From Golubevia sp. BC0850 (Eukaryota; Basidiomycota; Exobasidiomycetes; Golubeviales; Golubeviaceae), in NCBI GenBank assembly GCA_012976225.1, contig JAAVVG010000002.1:744001-808000 (forward strand): a DNA stretch of 64,000 nucleotides, given 5' to 3'. Positions 34,642-44,321 of this stretch are shown piece after piece (within the stretch, counting starts at the first letter, position 1; each line of letters starts with the position of its first letter). The notes beneath the pieces were generated by a model. The model did no database searches and was not told the origin of the DNA. It saw nothing but the letters and a program-made list of their open reading frames with translations. A program made the position numbers and the translations under genes.

Positions 34642-36032
34642 CTATCTCCTTCCCCCCTTCTTCTGCTTTTTCTTCGCATGGCCCCTACCCCCAGAAGCGC
34701 TCTTCGCCTGAACCTGTGGAGACATATAATAAGAGCAATCAGCAAGCTGAAACCGATCGAATGTATGCCATCAACCTGGCATTACTCACTGCATCGAACT
34801 TCCGCTTAGCATAAGCTGAAGCTTCGGCATCTTTCACCAATTCTTCCACCACGTTTCTACCTCTCTCTTGTCTAGAAAGAGATGAAGCTGGTTCTAAATT
34901 CGAGCCTACAATCCTTCCGAGCTGCAAAATAGAAAGAAAAGAGCATGTCAGTTAAGTCAAGCCTGTTGTTTGCCACCTTCTTCACCGCTCTTCAAACTCA
35001 CCTGAGCAAACTGAGGCATAGCTTCCTTTCCAGTTCCAACTCCACCGCGATAGAATCTCTTCGGATCTAGAGAGTTTCTCAACCTGATAGCTTGAACCTC
35101 CCTTCTCATCTCTTCTGCGTTTGAGTTCTGAATGGTTTTGGCTTTGGAATTTGAACCTGGTCCAGTCTTGACTGATTTCGGGAAGGCTGGCATATCAAAC
35201 CATCCTGAACCTGCAGTCAAAGCTCGAGCCTGTAGGAGGGTGGAAATGGAGCATAGCGGCAAGAATGGAAGGAGGTAGTGAGTGTTAGATCAAAGCAGAA
35301 TGTGAACTCCACCTTCTTTGTCGCTCGCTACTAGATCAAACATATTCAAATTGTTATCCAAATCGCACTAGCCAGTACCTCTGTAGCAGGCTCGTTCCAG
35401 AGCAGCGTGTCCTCAGCCTCTACCCGGCTACCCTCAAAGCTCTGAACCCTCCCCCCCCCCCTCGACTCACCTCTTGCCTCTGTTTCTTCGACATCTTGGC
35501 AGCCTCATTCATGACCTCACCACTTTCCAGTCTACTCAAGTGTTTCTCCAATTCAGCTTTCTGAGCCTTATCCTGCTTGCTCGACCTGGGGAGAATGAGT
35601 GGAAATTTGGAAGAGGAGCGGATCGAGAGAAGCAAAAGGAGAAAGATGGGTCGACATGAGCAACAGACTGATGGATGTCATCAGGAAAAGCTGATGATCG
35701 TATTATCTTCGAGAGCAGAAGTGTTGGAAGGGTAAAAAGAGGTCCTCTCTCTGCCTGCAGCTTTGCACTCACTGATCCGAGCTCGGTAGCTCCTTCCCCT
35801 TTCCCTTCCACTTGGAAGGAGTTGGGATGGATGGATTAGAAGTTATATCCTGTTGATCGAACTGGATAAGATCGTCACCTTCTTCAAACATTTTCCTTGA
35901 GTTGAGCTTCCTTTGTTGAGATTGAATTGCAAAAGCTTGAGAGGATGCTTCGAGTAGAGCTGCTAGATCATCTTCTGAATCAGAAGAATCGATCGGATCT
36001 TGATTATGCTTAGACTGAGTCATGATTGACAT
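34642..36032 (-). CDS. FCF2: rRNA-processing protein Fcf2
   Basis: Five exons, starting 36032-35773 and 35585-35471. The N-terminus is acidic (SDSEDDLAALLEASSQAF). The conserved Fcf2/DNTTIP2 domain follows: GSGWFDMPAF, RREVQAIRLRNSLDPKRFYR, then LGRIVGSNLEPASS and RQERGRNVVEELVKDAEASA with YAKRKFDA. The tail is lysine-rich (HAKKKQKKGG). Fcf2 is a nucleolar protein needed for early pre-rRNA cleavages that make 18S rRNA. It is divergent to SAS10/UTP3, another factor of the same process, across only 171 bases. An in-frame ATG three codons downstream is an alternative start. Confidence 0.9.
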
Positions 36033-36203
36033 AGCTGCACAGATTAAAGGAATTGAATGGATGGGGAGTGGGTGGGAAGGGAAGGAGTGCACATTTTGGG
36101 AATGGCCAAAATCCTTGATCGAATAATTCAAAATTCTCTGCTTTCTTCCCAGCCCTATCATCTCGTCGCTTCTTTCTTCTCTCTTCTCTTTCTTTTTGAA
36201 GTT
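36033..36203. promoter_or_regulatory. Shared divergent promoter of FCF2 and SAS10
   Basis: Only 171 bases separate the two start codons. Composition switches from G-rich on the FCF2 side (GGGGAGTGGGTGGGAAGGG) to T/C-rich on the SAS10 side. No specific factor site was assigned. Confidence 0.65.
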
Positions 36204-38878
36204 ATGGCTAGAGGTCCCAAGAAGCCAGTTGCTGCAAAAGCGAATCGCAGCAAGTCTGCTTTTTCAGCAGGATCTCAGCAGAGGCTACCGAGTTCAAGTG
36301 CCTCAGTTGCAGGATTCAACGATGAATCAGACATTCCAATGGATGATCAAGATCTATTCCACAAACAGAGAGATGAAATCCTATTAGGTGGTAACGATGA
36401 AGTAGACGATCAGGCTGATGAAGGTGAGTTGAAAGGAAAGCCAGAGGGAGGATGGGCCGTCTAAGCAGCACTTCCTTACTCCCACCCCTCCTCACCCCCC
36501 TTCTCATAGATGATCCATTCGGAGGAGAAAGAGAGATCATGGGATTGGATGATGAGATGTCTCAAGACAGTGAAGAAGAGCAAGAGGAAGAAGAGGAGGA
36601 AGAAGGAGAAGACTCTCTTCCAACCAAGAAGCAACCAAAACCAAAAGCTTCCCAACCCAAGCCTTCCATCTATGAGTCCGCTTCTGAACCAGATGATGAT
36701 GACGAAGAAGATGAAGAAGATGACTTAGACAAAGGTTGGGGTTCAAACAAGAGATCTTACTTTGGTACCAACAATATGGACAATTTGGATTCTGATGATT
36801 CTGAATTGGACGAGGAAGAGGCAAAGGAATTGGAATTGAATGAAGTCAAGAGGTTACAGACCAAGAGCAGGAAATCTATGACGGATGAAGATTTCGGATT
36901 GGGTGAAGATGGAATCGTTTTGGAAGACTACAGAGATGAGGCTGAAGGAAAGAGATTGGGAGAGAGAGAAAAGAGAAGATTGGAATTGGATGAAGGACTT
37001 GAGAAACCTGTTACAAGTGATGAGATGTGAGTCTAGATATCATATTGAAGATAAGGGTCTAGGGAGGGCAATTCATTGGGACAGAAGGAAGTTGAAGACT
37101 TACCTCCCGCCACTTCTCTGCTTCCTTCCTTCTCAGCGCCGCCACCTCCGTTGCTGCGACAACACTCCCTTCAGATCCAGCGGCTAGATCAGCTCTTTTG
37201 GCTCAAGTTCAGAAGACTTCTCCTGAAACTGTTGCTCTGGCAGGAGAATTTGCTGACGTGGTGGAAGAGCTCGAAAGAGTGGAAGTTGCTGTCAAGAAAG
37301 TGACCGAGGAGATACCAAACCACCCGAGCTTGGGATTGATGCACCTTCATCACCGTGAGTCATAAGTACAGATGCCAATACTGCTATGCTTGAGCTATGA
37401 GGCATAAACGCTGAAGTTCTTTCATCTCCCTTCCTTCTCTTTCCCAGAAACTTTGGTCACGTACGTCACTACCATCACCTACTACTTCTACCTCCGCTCT
37501 CTTCCACAATATTCTAAAGATCCTGTGAAGCTCACCAAGCACGCAGTTCTAGGACGTCTGGTTAAGTTGAAGACTGCCTTGTCAGCTATGGGCGATCTTG
37601 GACTTTCAGCTGACGCCGAAGAATCTGACGATGAAGGTCTTTCCGACGAAGAAGACGAAGATATCGCATTGGACGTCGACCCAGCAACTATCGTCCTACC
37701 AGATTCAGACGTGGACAGTGAAGATCTAGGAAGCTTGGAGGAAGACGAGTTGGATGGTTTGATGGACGACGAGAAGGAGAACCAAGCCAAAGCTCAAGAA
37801 GCTGCAGCAGCTGCTCCTCTAGAATCTTCTGCTGTCAAGAAAGGGAAAGGAAAATTCAACTCTACTCCAGTTCAACCTATCGCTCAAGACGAAGGAAAGT
37901 CGAAGAAGAAGAAAGGATCTCTCAAGCGGAAAGCTGAAGTGCCAGAACCTGCTCCTTTATCTGGTCTAGCAGATCTAGAGGAAGACGAAGAAGAGATTGG
38001 TCCTTCAATTTCATCAAAGAAGAAACGTACTAAGAACACTCAATCCTCTTTCGAATCAGCTCAAGCTTTTGGGGAACCCACCACTCTGAGCAAGGCGGAT
38101 CAAGCCGAAAAGTCTGCCAAACGAAGGTCATTACAATTCTACACTGGTCAAATCTCAAGCAAGGATGCCAGAAAAGAGGCTGCTGCCAAATCCAAGTTGA
38201 CTGGTGACGCTGACATTCCATACAGAGACAGAGATAGATCTAGAGAGACTGTCAGCGCCACTTTGGCCAACAAGGCTGCTAAGGCCAACGGAATCAACAT
38301 CAACAACAGAAATCTTGGCGATGATGGAGATGATTGGGACGAGGAAGACAAGAGGGATTGGAGAGATGTCATGGGAGTCGAAAACGACTTTGGAGAAGGT
38401 GAAGCTGGAGGAGGTGGAGACGATGGAGGAGATGACTACTACGATCTCGTTGCAAGTGGTAAGAGGAAGGCCAAGAAGCAGAAGAAGGAGGAATACGAAG
38501 AGGCTAGAGAAGCTGAAAGGTGAGCTCACTTGAACACTGAGAAACGATTCAGTGATTTTGCGTCCACGAGACTCAACAACTGACCCAACTCTATGCTCTC
38601 GCTCCTTCAGATACATACCTGACGATTCAATCGAGGAAGGAGGACATCGTTCCATCAACAGACAGATCGAGAAGAACCGTGGTCTTACTCCTCATAGACC
38701 TAAGACTGTTCGTAACCCTCGTGTCAAGAAGAGGATGAAGTTCGACAAGGCAAGCAAGAAACTCGGAAGTATCAAACCTATCTACAAGGGTGGTCAATCT
38801 TCCTTGCAAGGTGGTTATGAAGGAGAGAAGAGTGGTATCTCAAGTCATCTGGTCAAGTCTCGTAGCTTCGGAAAGTGA
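36204..38878 (+). CDS. SAS10: Sas10/Utp3, SSU processome subunit
   Basis: Five exons. The protein begins MARGPKKPVAAKANRSK, followed by long acidic blocks (EEEQEEEEEEEGED; DDDDEEDEEDDLDKGWG). The Sas10/Utp3/C1D domain (VQKTSPETVALAGEFADVV ... EEIPNHPSLGLMHLHHQTLV ... YYFYLRSLPQ) is joined across introns at about 37353 and 37447. The C-terminal Sas10 domain is highly conserved (NRQIEKNRGLTPHRPKTVRN; PRVKKRMKFDKASKKL; YEGEKSGISSHLVKSRSF). It acts in the nucleolus with U3 snoRNP in 18S rRNA maturation and can affect silencing in yeast. It is divergent to FCF2, suggesting co-regulation. Confidence 0.93.
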
Positions 38879-39314
38879 GGGGAAAGGAAGAGTTTTCGTT
38901 TTGTTCAACTCATACAATCTTGTTATAATTCATCTGATTTACACATTTCAGTGCTCTTGTGGTCTTGGTCGAAGGTTACCTGTAGCGAGACAGACTTCGA
39001 CTCATGTTGTTCGACAGCAACTACAGACACTCTTACTTCTTACATCTCCTCTTCTATTGGTCGAAAGAACAACATCCGGGCAATCGCGTGAGCCTGTACT
39101 TAAGGTGAAAAGACGTAGGAAACAAATCGAGGTTGTAAGACTGGTCTGAGTTCGTTTATGCTTTTGCTGTCAAGTACAATGTGAGAATGAGTTCGGAACG
39201 ACGTTTCATATATAGTTCGTGTATGAGAATGAGAAAATGGAAATACGAGAGCGGTTCGTAACAATCAATGGAAGGGGTCGTCAAGGAAGAGGTTATCGTA
39301 GAAGCGAGTCCTTT
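38879..39314. other. Convergent spacer after SAS10
   Basis: 3' flanks of SAS10 and of the minus-strand small membrane protein. No gene supported. Confidence 0.5.
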
Positions 39315-39843
39315 TTAGACTTTTCTTCTTCGTCCTCCTCCACTGCCTCCAGAACAACGGCAGCAGATTACATTGGCTACGCAAGAGAAGGTTGCGGTCA
39401 AACATGTGGTGATTCCGTTGACGCTAGAAAGATAGAGGGAGAGGAGATATGGAAAAGAGTGTCAGTCGAGCAAAAATTGACATAGCTTCAACACGAGATG
39501 CACTCACATAGCGCCGATGACTGATCCGATGGCATGACTGTACAGTCAGAATGAAAGAGAAGAAGAGAGGGGAGAGGGGTCTTGTAAGTGGAAGATACAG
39601 AGATGGTGCTATAGAAAGAGGATGTCGTTCAGTTTAATGCAACTCACACCACCGCCATGATGGCAGAACCGATCGCATTCACGATGGCAGATAGACAAGA
39701 AGCAACAGCTATAGGAGAGGAAGAAAAAGGCAGAGGATTAGTATCTTCGGTTGTCAAGGCAAATTCACTTCGATTTCAAAATTTGCACAGCCTTGGCAGT
39801 TGAACTTTTTGAAAGCTGTTGAAAGATGCTACTCACCACCCAT
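39315..39843 (-). CDS. Small lipidated membrane protein, 68 residues
   Basis: Four exons (39843-39837, 39708-39648, 39537-39508, 39423-39315) of 7, 61, 30 and 109 bases, all with GTGAGT donors and AG acceptors, sum to 69 codons including stop. The product begins MGAVASCLSAIVNAIGSAI: Gly2 and Ser6 fit the N-myristoylation rule and Cys7 is placed for palmitoylation. A long alternating I/V/A/G-rich hydrophobic stretch follows (AVVHAIGSVIGAIVNGITT), then a Cys cluster (CCRC) and a GGSGGGRRRKV tail. Very similar tiny proteins with MG..SC starts, repeated A-I motifs and a Gly/Arg end are widespread in fungi but uncharacterised. No single exon is long enough to be found by an open-frame search. Confidence 0.8.
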
Positions 39844-40391
39844 TGATATGATATGAAGAGAGAAAAGGTTGAAGGTTTGAAAAGAGTTGATAAGATGTGA
39901 TTTGCAATTTCAAGAGATGAAAGGATGAAGAAGAGGCAGAAGAAGAAAAAAGGAAGAGGTTCCCTTTTACAGCAAAAATGGCTGGCAACGGCTTGACCCA
40001 GAAATAGGACGATGACGATTTCAGTGCAATTTCAGTCAGGGTCTTTGCCCTTTTTTTCGCTGCGATGACGATGATTTGTTTGCTTTTGCTGTGCAGAAGA
40101 AGTGGAGGGGCGGTGGAGGTAAGAAGGGGATAAGGATAACAAAACGATTTTAACTGAACATTCCTTCCCTCTCAGAGTTCAAGTGTTCCATCAGAATTCC
40201 AGGACTTTCATGTCAAGGAAACAATGTTCCGAAGAATGTCCTTGATTGCTTGGAGAATGGCGGCAAGGATGGCTGAGTCGGCCCACATGGTGCTAGCAGC
40301 GCCATAGAGTGGATGGGAAATTCAGCTTTTCTCTTCTTTCCAAACCATTTCTTCCTATCCTGAAGACTCCAAAAAACCTGCTTTCACACCT
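39844..40391. other. Divergent promoter region
   Basis: Separates the minus-strand 68-residue gene from the plus-strand secreted protein. No gene supported. Confidence 0.5.
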
Positions 40392-40983
40392 ATGGTTCTC
40401 AGGTTTCATCAGCTAATCCTTCTAATCACTCTATTGAGCTCCTTCGCTGCCGCGCTGCAGGTCAGGGGCCACCATCACTCAGCCATCCCAACCCCTCAAC
40501 CAATAAGAAAAGATCTCACCCCGGACCAACTGTCGGAATATGCTGAACTCTTCACTTCATCCGTGCGTTGACGTTGCAATCCTCTATAATCGTTTGCCAC
40601 TGATTCCGACTCCCTTCCCGCCTTCCGTCAAATTCTCTCTATCGCAGGGAGCTCTCTCCTCTTACCAAGCCTCTGTGTTTTCCGAACTGGATTCCATAGC
40701 CTCAGCCAGTCCAACTGCAGCCTCCAGTATAAAATCCTTCGAAGCTGATTTCCAATCTCAACTTTCAGCTCTATCCTTCGAAGCTCAAACGTCAGCGAAT
40801 CCAGAAATTTTCAGTTCTGGAGTCGCGAGGCTCTCCAGCTCAATCGCAAACGCCAACAAGACAACAGACTCCTCTCAGCCAAATGAAACAGGAGAAGGTA
40901 GTGGAAGTTCAAGTTTGCATAAGGGAGCGAAGGGATTAATCTTTGGTTTGGTGTTTCTCGTCTCGATTTTCTCATTGGTTTGA
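40392..40983 (+). CDS. Putative secreted GPI-anchored protein
   Basis: Two exons (40392-40562 and 40648-40983) give 168 residues. The N-terminus MVLRFHQLILLITLLSSFAA is a signal peptide. The mature part is Ser/Ala-rich and mildly helical (LSSYQASVFSELDSIAS; FEADFQSQLSALSFEAQ). The C-terminus has a small-residue site (GEGSGSSS) about ten residues before a hydrophobic tail (GLIFGLVFLVSIFSLV), the arrangement of a GPI-anchor addition signal. Such short Ser-rich GPI proteins are common at fungal cell surfaces. No family recognised. The first exon was added because its open frame ends at a GTGCGT donor and joins in phase 0. Confidence 0.65.
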
Positions 40984-41107
40984 TATGGGGTAGCTTTGAT
41001 TCTCGGTTCAAGTTTCTCTTCTGAAATACGTTTCTACCCTCTGTATGCAGGCCCTGTTCTTGTCACTGTTTTCAAACTGCATTATATTCAATAGCAAGAA
41101 GATCTAT

Positions 41108-42830
41108 TTAGTCGTAGTCGGGCAGCACTTCGAAATGGTATTCGTATTCCGATTCTTTGAGCCCCACTTGTTTGATCAGCTCTCTCAAAGCAGCCATCGC
41201 CTTTCTCTTGATCGCCTTGGGATCCAGAATGGTCCCCTCTGGATCTTGTGTAGCTTCCGGGGGCATCATTGTCGTTGAACTCTTCTCGTCTCTGCTGACG
41301 ACTGGAACTCTCGAACTAGAAGCTGTCGAACCATTACCGAAATCTCCCCTTATACTTCCGCTCCCACCACTAGCAACGTCTTGAACAATATCTCTTCTCA
41401 CTCTCATCAGAGAGTTTTTGGACTCTAGCAACTGACTGGACAGAAGTTGCGATCGTTGCTTAAAGAACTCAGACCGAGCTCTGGAGTGGGCCAGCTCACT
41501 TCTCATATGGCTGAGATTCCTTCTGGCCTGAGAGTAAGATCGTTCCATAGAAGAGTCTAGAGCCTGTGAGAGTCGAATGAGTGGTCAGATTCAAATCACT
41601 GGATGGCAAATAGCGGCAACTACTCACTCGCTCCCCAATTCCAGAATCACGTCCGGGCAATAGATGAACACTGAGAACCTCCAAAGGGAGGAGACCGCTC
41701 ACCAGTTGCTGAATGGTACGAGCTTCTTCCCAGATGACTTGACAACGAGAGAGGTGGGTTTTGGCATCTGCGAGATGAGGTTTAACGTCAGCAACATCGA
41801 AGCTCGAGGGAACCGCCTGATGACACTCACGAAGTAAAGAAGGAGCCGCACCCTTTACTCTTGTGTTCGCATTCTCTGTCGGTGAAAGGGTGTTTATTTG
41901 TGAGATTGAGACCAGTCACTTCAACACACTCTCTCTCTCTATTGACTCACGACCTGCGCCGAGCTTGGAACCGTCCAAGCCTCTCTGCAAATCCAGCACT
42001 GCCTTGGACATGGATTCAATCCCCAAAATAATCTTACCTCTAGCTCTTCTTTCCCTTAGCATTTCATTCTGCAAGAGCTTTTGAGTGGCTTCCAGAACTC
42101 GAACCGATGACTCGGCAGCGTCTTCGTTTGGATACTCTGAGGGAAGAAATGACATCAGCTCTTGAACATTCAGCTTAGGGATTTCAAAACATAGTACATA
42201 CCTGGAGTCTCTCCATCAAAGAGATCTTGATTCAGAACCTCGAGCTCAGTGCTGAGTCTCTCAAAGATTTTGTTTTGAGCTTTGAGCTCCACAGCATTAG
42301 CTTCTGCTTCCGAAAGTTGAGTTTCAAGAGCCTCTATTCTCTCCTGCTCTTCGTGTTCTTTCATTCTTGCGTCTTCCCACTTCAATCGAGAGTCCTCCAT
42401 CTTCTGAGATCTCTTCCCGCCATCTCCGCCAATCTCCAATAAGAGTCTCCTTCCAATTCCTCCAGTGTGAGCTTTGTATTCCTCATAAGACTTCTTAGAA
42501 CTCTTTCCCAAATCATTCAAACTCTTCTTCCTGGCTTCGAGCTTCCCAGAGATAGTATAGATTAACTCTTGATTCTCCATGAGGTCGGTTGGAGTCGAAG
42601 AGATTGGAGAGATGAGTTCTGCGAATGACAGACAAAGGGGAAATGTGAGTTTGAATGAGAATGATATGATGAGCTTGATCAGCAGCCACTCACGAGTCAA
42701 TCGAATATACTTTCGAGGTGGAAGCGGAAGAGATAAGGATGAATCAGCTTCGATGAATTTGCAGCCGAGACGCTGTAAAGGTGGCACTCACCTCATCCGA
42801 CCCTTTCAGTATCTTTTCCTTGAGTGGCAT
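41108..42830 (-). CDS. Coiled-coil protein of unknown function
   Basis: Reads from ATG at 42830 through several exons: 42830-42792 (MPLKEKILKGSDE), 42772-42694 (RLGCKFIEADSSLSLPLPPR), then from 42618 (LISPISSTPTDLMENQ) into a long charged helix (EEQERIEALETQLSEAEANA; ELKAQNKIFERLSTELEVLN). Further exons follow at about 42138-41950 (SSVRVLEATQKLLQNEMLRE), 41700-41630 (LEVLSVHLLPGRDSGIGE) and 41560-41108, where a second coiled coil is found (ARRNLSHMRSELAHSRARSE; SQLLSSQLLESKNSLMRV) before the end LKESEYEYHFEVLPDYD. I do not recognise the family; heptad-rich helices suggest a structural or complex subunit. Internal exon borders in 41700-42130 are approximate. Confidence 0.6.
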
Positions 42831-43361
42831 TTATCGGAGCAGAGTTTGGCAGATAAGTAGAGGAAGAGTGCGGGAGGAGAGGATTAAGATGACATCAACC
42901 CTCAATCGGCGGCAAGAGAGGCTGACCACGAGGTCCACCTCGAGATTGACTGTGAAGACTTCAAGCTTCAAGGCAGAAAGATCAAAATTCAACATTTGAA
43001 ATGACAAGCCAAGAGTAAGGGAAGAGAAGAAACAAAATAGAGAAGCGGTCGAGACAGAACGCAAGGGGAGTTGGTCAGAAGCGAGTCAAAGTTCTACGTA
43101 CAGACCAAGATTTCCTTCCGCCTTCGATCAAGTATATGTATAACCGGTGTTATAGATCGATAGAGCTGCTTCCGGCTTCTTGAGAATCGAGGAGGCATCT
43201 CTTCTCGTTCTCGTTCTCGTCTCCTCGCCCTCCCCTCCCCTCCTTTACTTCGATTCTCTGGTCCGAGAACTGAGGGCGAGCCAACTGCTCCATTTATTTG
43301 AGTTATGGGATATCAATATCTTGACTCAATGTCTGCCAGATGCCTACTCCAATTTCTCCCA

Positions 43362-43381
43362 GCGTGGAGACGTCTCCACGC
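43362..43381. repeat. Perfect 20-bp palindrome
   Basis: The sequence GCGTGGAGACGTCTCCACGC equals its own reverse complement. It lies in the longest gene-free stretch of the window and could be a binding site for a dimeric factor or a hairpin tip. Confidence 0.9.
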
Positions 43382-43587
43382 CTCCAGACGAGACCGGCTT
43401 GCGACGTTTCAAGTCCAAGCTCGTTCACCCAATTTTATTGCATTGGGTTTAAGCTGGCAGAATCGAATGATACTCAAATGAAGCTATGAAAATCGTCCCA
43501 CTATCGAGGAAAGTCCGCATGGCACCAGTCTGTCGAGCTGGGAGAATTTGGGGGTATAAAACTAGGGGTCGGCAAATATATGCAGCA

Positions 43588-43628
43588 CAGTATACTCGCG
43601 TTAGGAGTATTTGAAATTGAGTATACTG
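43588..43628. repeat. 10-bp inverted repeat with 21-bp loop
   Basis: CAGTATACTC at 43588-43597 is the exact reverse complement of GAGTATACTG at 43619-43628. Variants of the same word (GAGTAT, GATACTC, CATACTC) recur nearby. Confidence 0.85.
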
Positions 43629-44321
43629 ATACTCGAAAATTTTGGGATGACCATACTCATACTTGTACTAATATGGGGTTGGCGATGACATCACTTGGAG
43701 ATGGAAGAGACTGAGGAGATGGTTTTGGATCTTGGAGCGGCCAGTAGCATCAGATAGGTTCAGGCGTTCAGTTTCGATTTGGCAATTCTTTCAAGATGGG
43801 ATTTTAAGGAAAGAGGAAAAGGAAGAAACAAAAATCCAATCCTTCTTCTTTCGGTCCTTTGTCCCACGTTGCTCGACGCCTGTACGCCTCCTAGCGCATT
43901 CAGATGATAGGAGTTTGCTTCTTCATTCCATCAGCTTCACAATTCCCTTTAATTGCCCGTCGCTATAACTATCAAAGGTGAGTACACCTTTCACGAATAG
44001 AACGTAGATGGTAAGAAGGGGTGACAAAGTCAGAGCCTGGACTTCTGGCCAACAGCTGACTTTCTGGCTTGGCTCTCTACTCATTACCCCTCGACTCGTC
44101 AGTTTCCCAATTTTCTCTCTTTTCTTCTCCTTTAAACGACTTTCGACGACCATTCAATTAACGAAACTTTCTATCAAGCACCAAACTCACGAAAGAACCA
44201 TCCTTCTTACGACCTTCTACCTCCATCAACCTCTACTCGAACTTTGAACCCTATACCTATCAACCATAACATCTACCCTCAATTCATTTAACCATCACCC
44301 GATAAACACGAACTACTTTCA

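Larger units (their letters stand above)
42831..44321. other. Long spacer, 1.5 kb, no gene seen
   Basis: Upstream of two divergent genes. It contains a perfect 20-bp palindrome (43362-43381), an AT-rich segment with a 10-bp inverted repeat (43588-43628), and a T/C-rich region leading into the ATG at 44322. Open frames here are short and compositionally biased. Confidence 0.55.

Noticed and set aside
43180-43452. 90-residue plus-strand open frame
   Set aside because: No start context, no homology, and it overlaps the 20-bp palindrome; more likely spacer.
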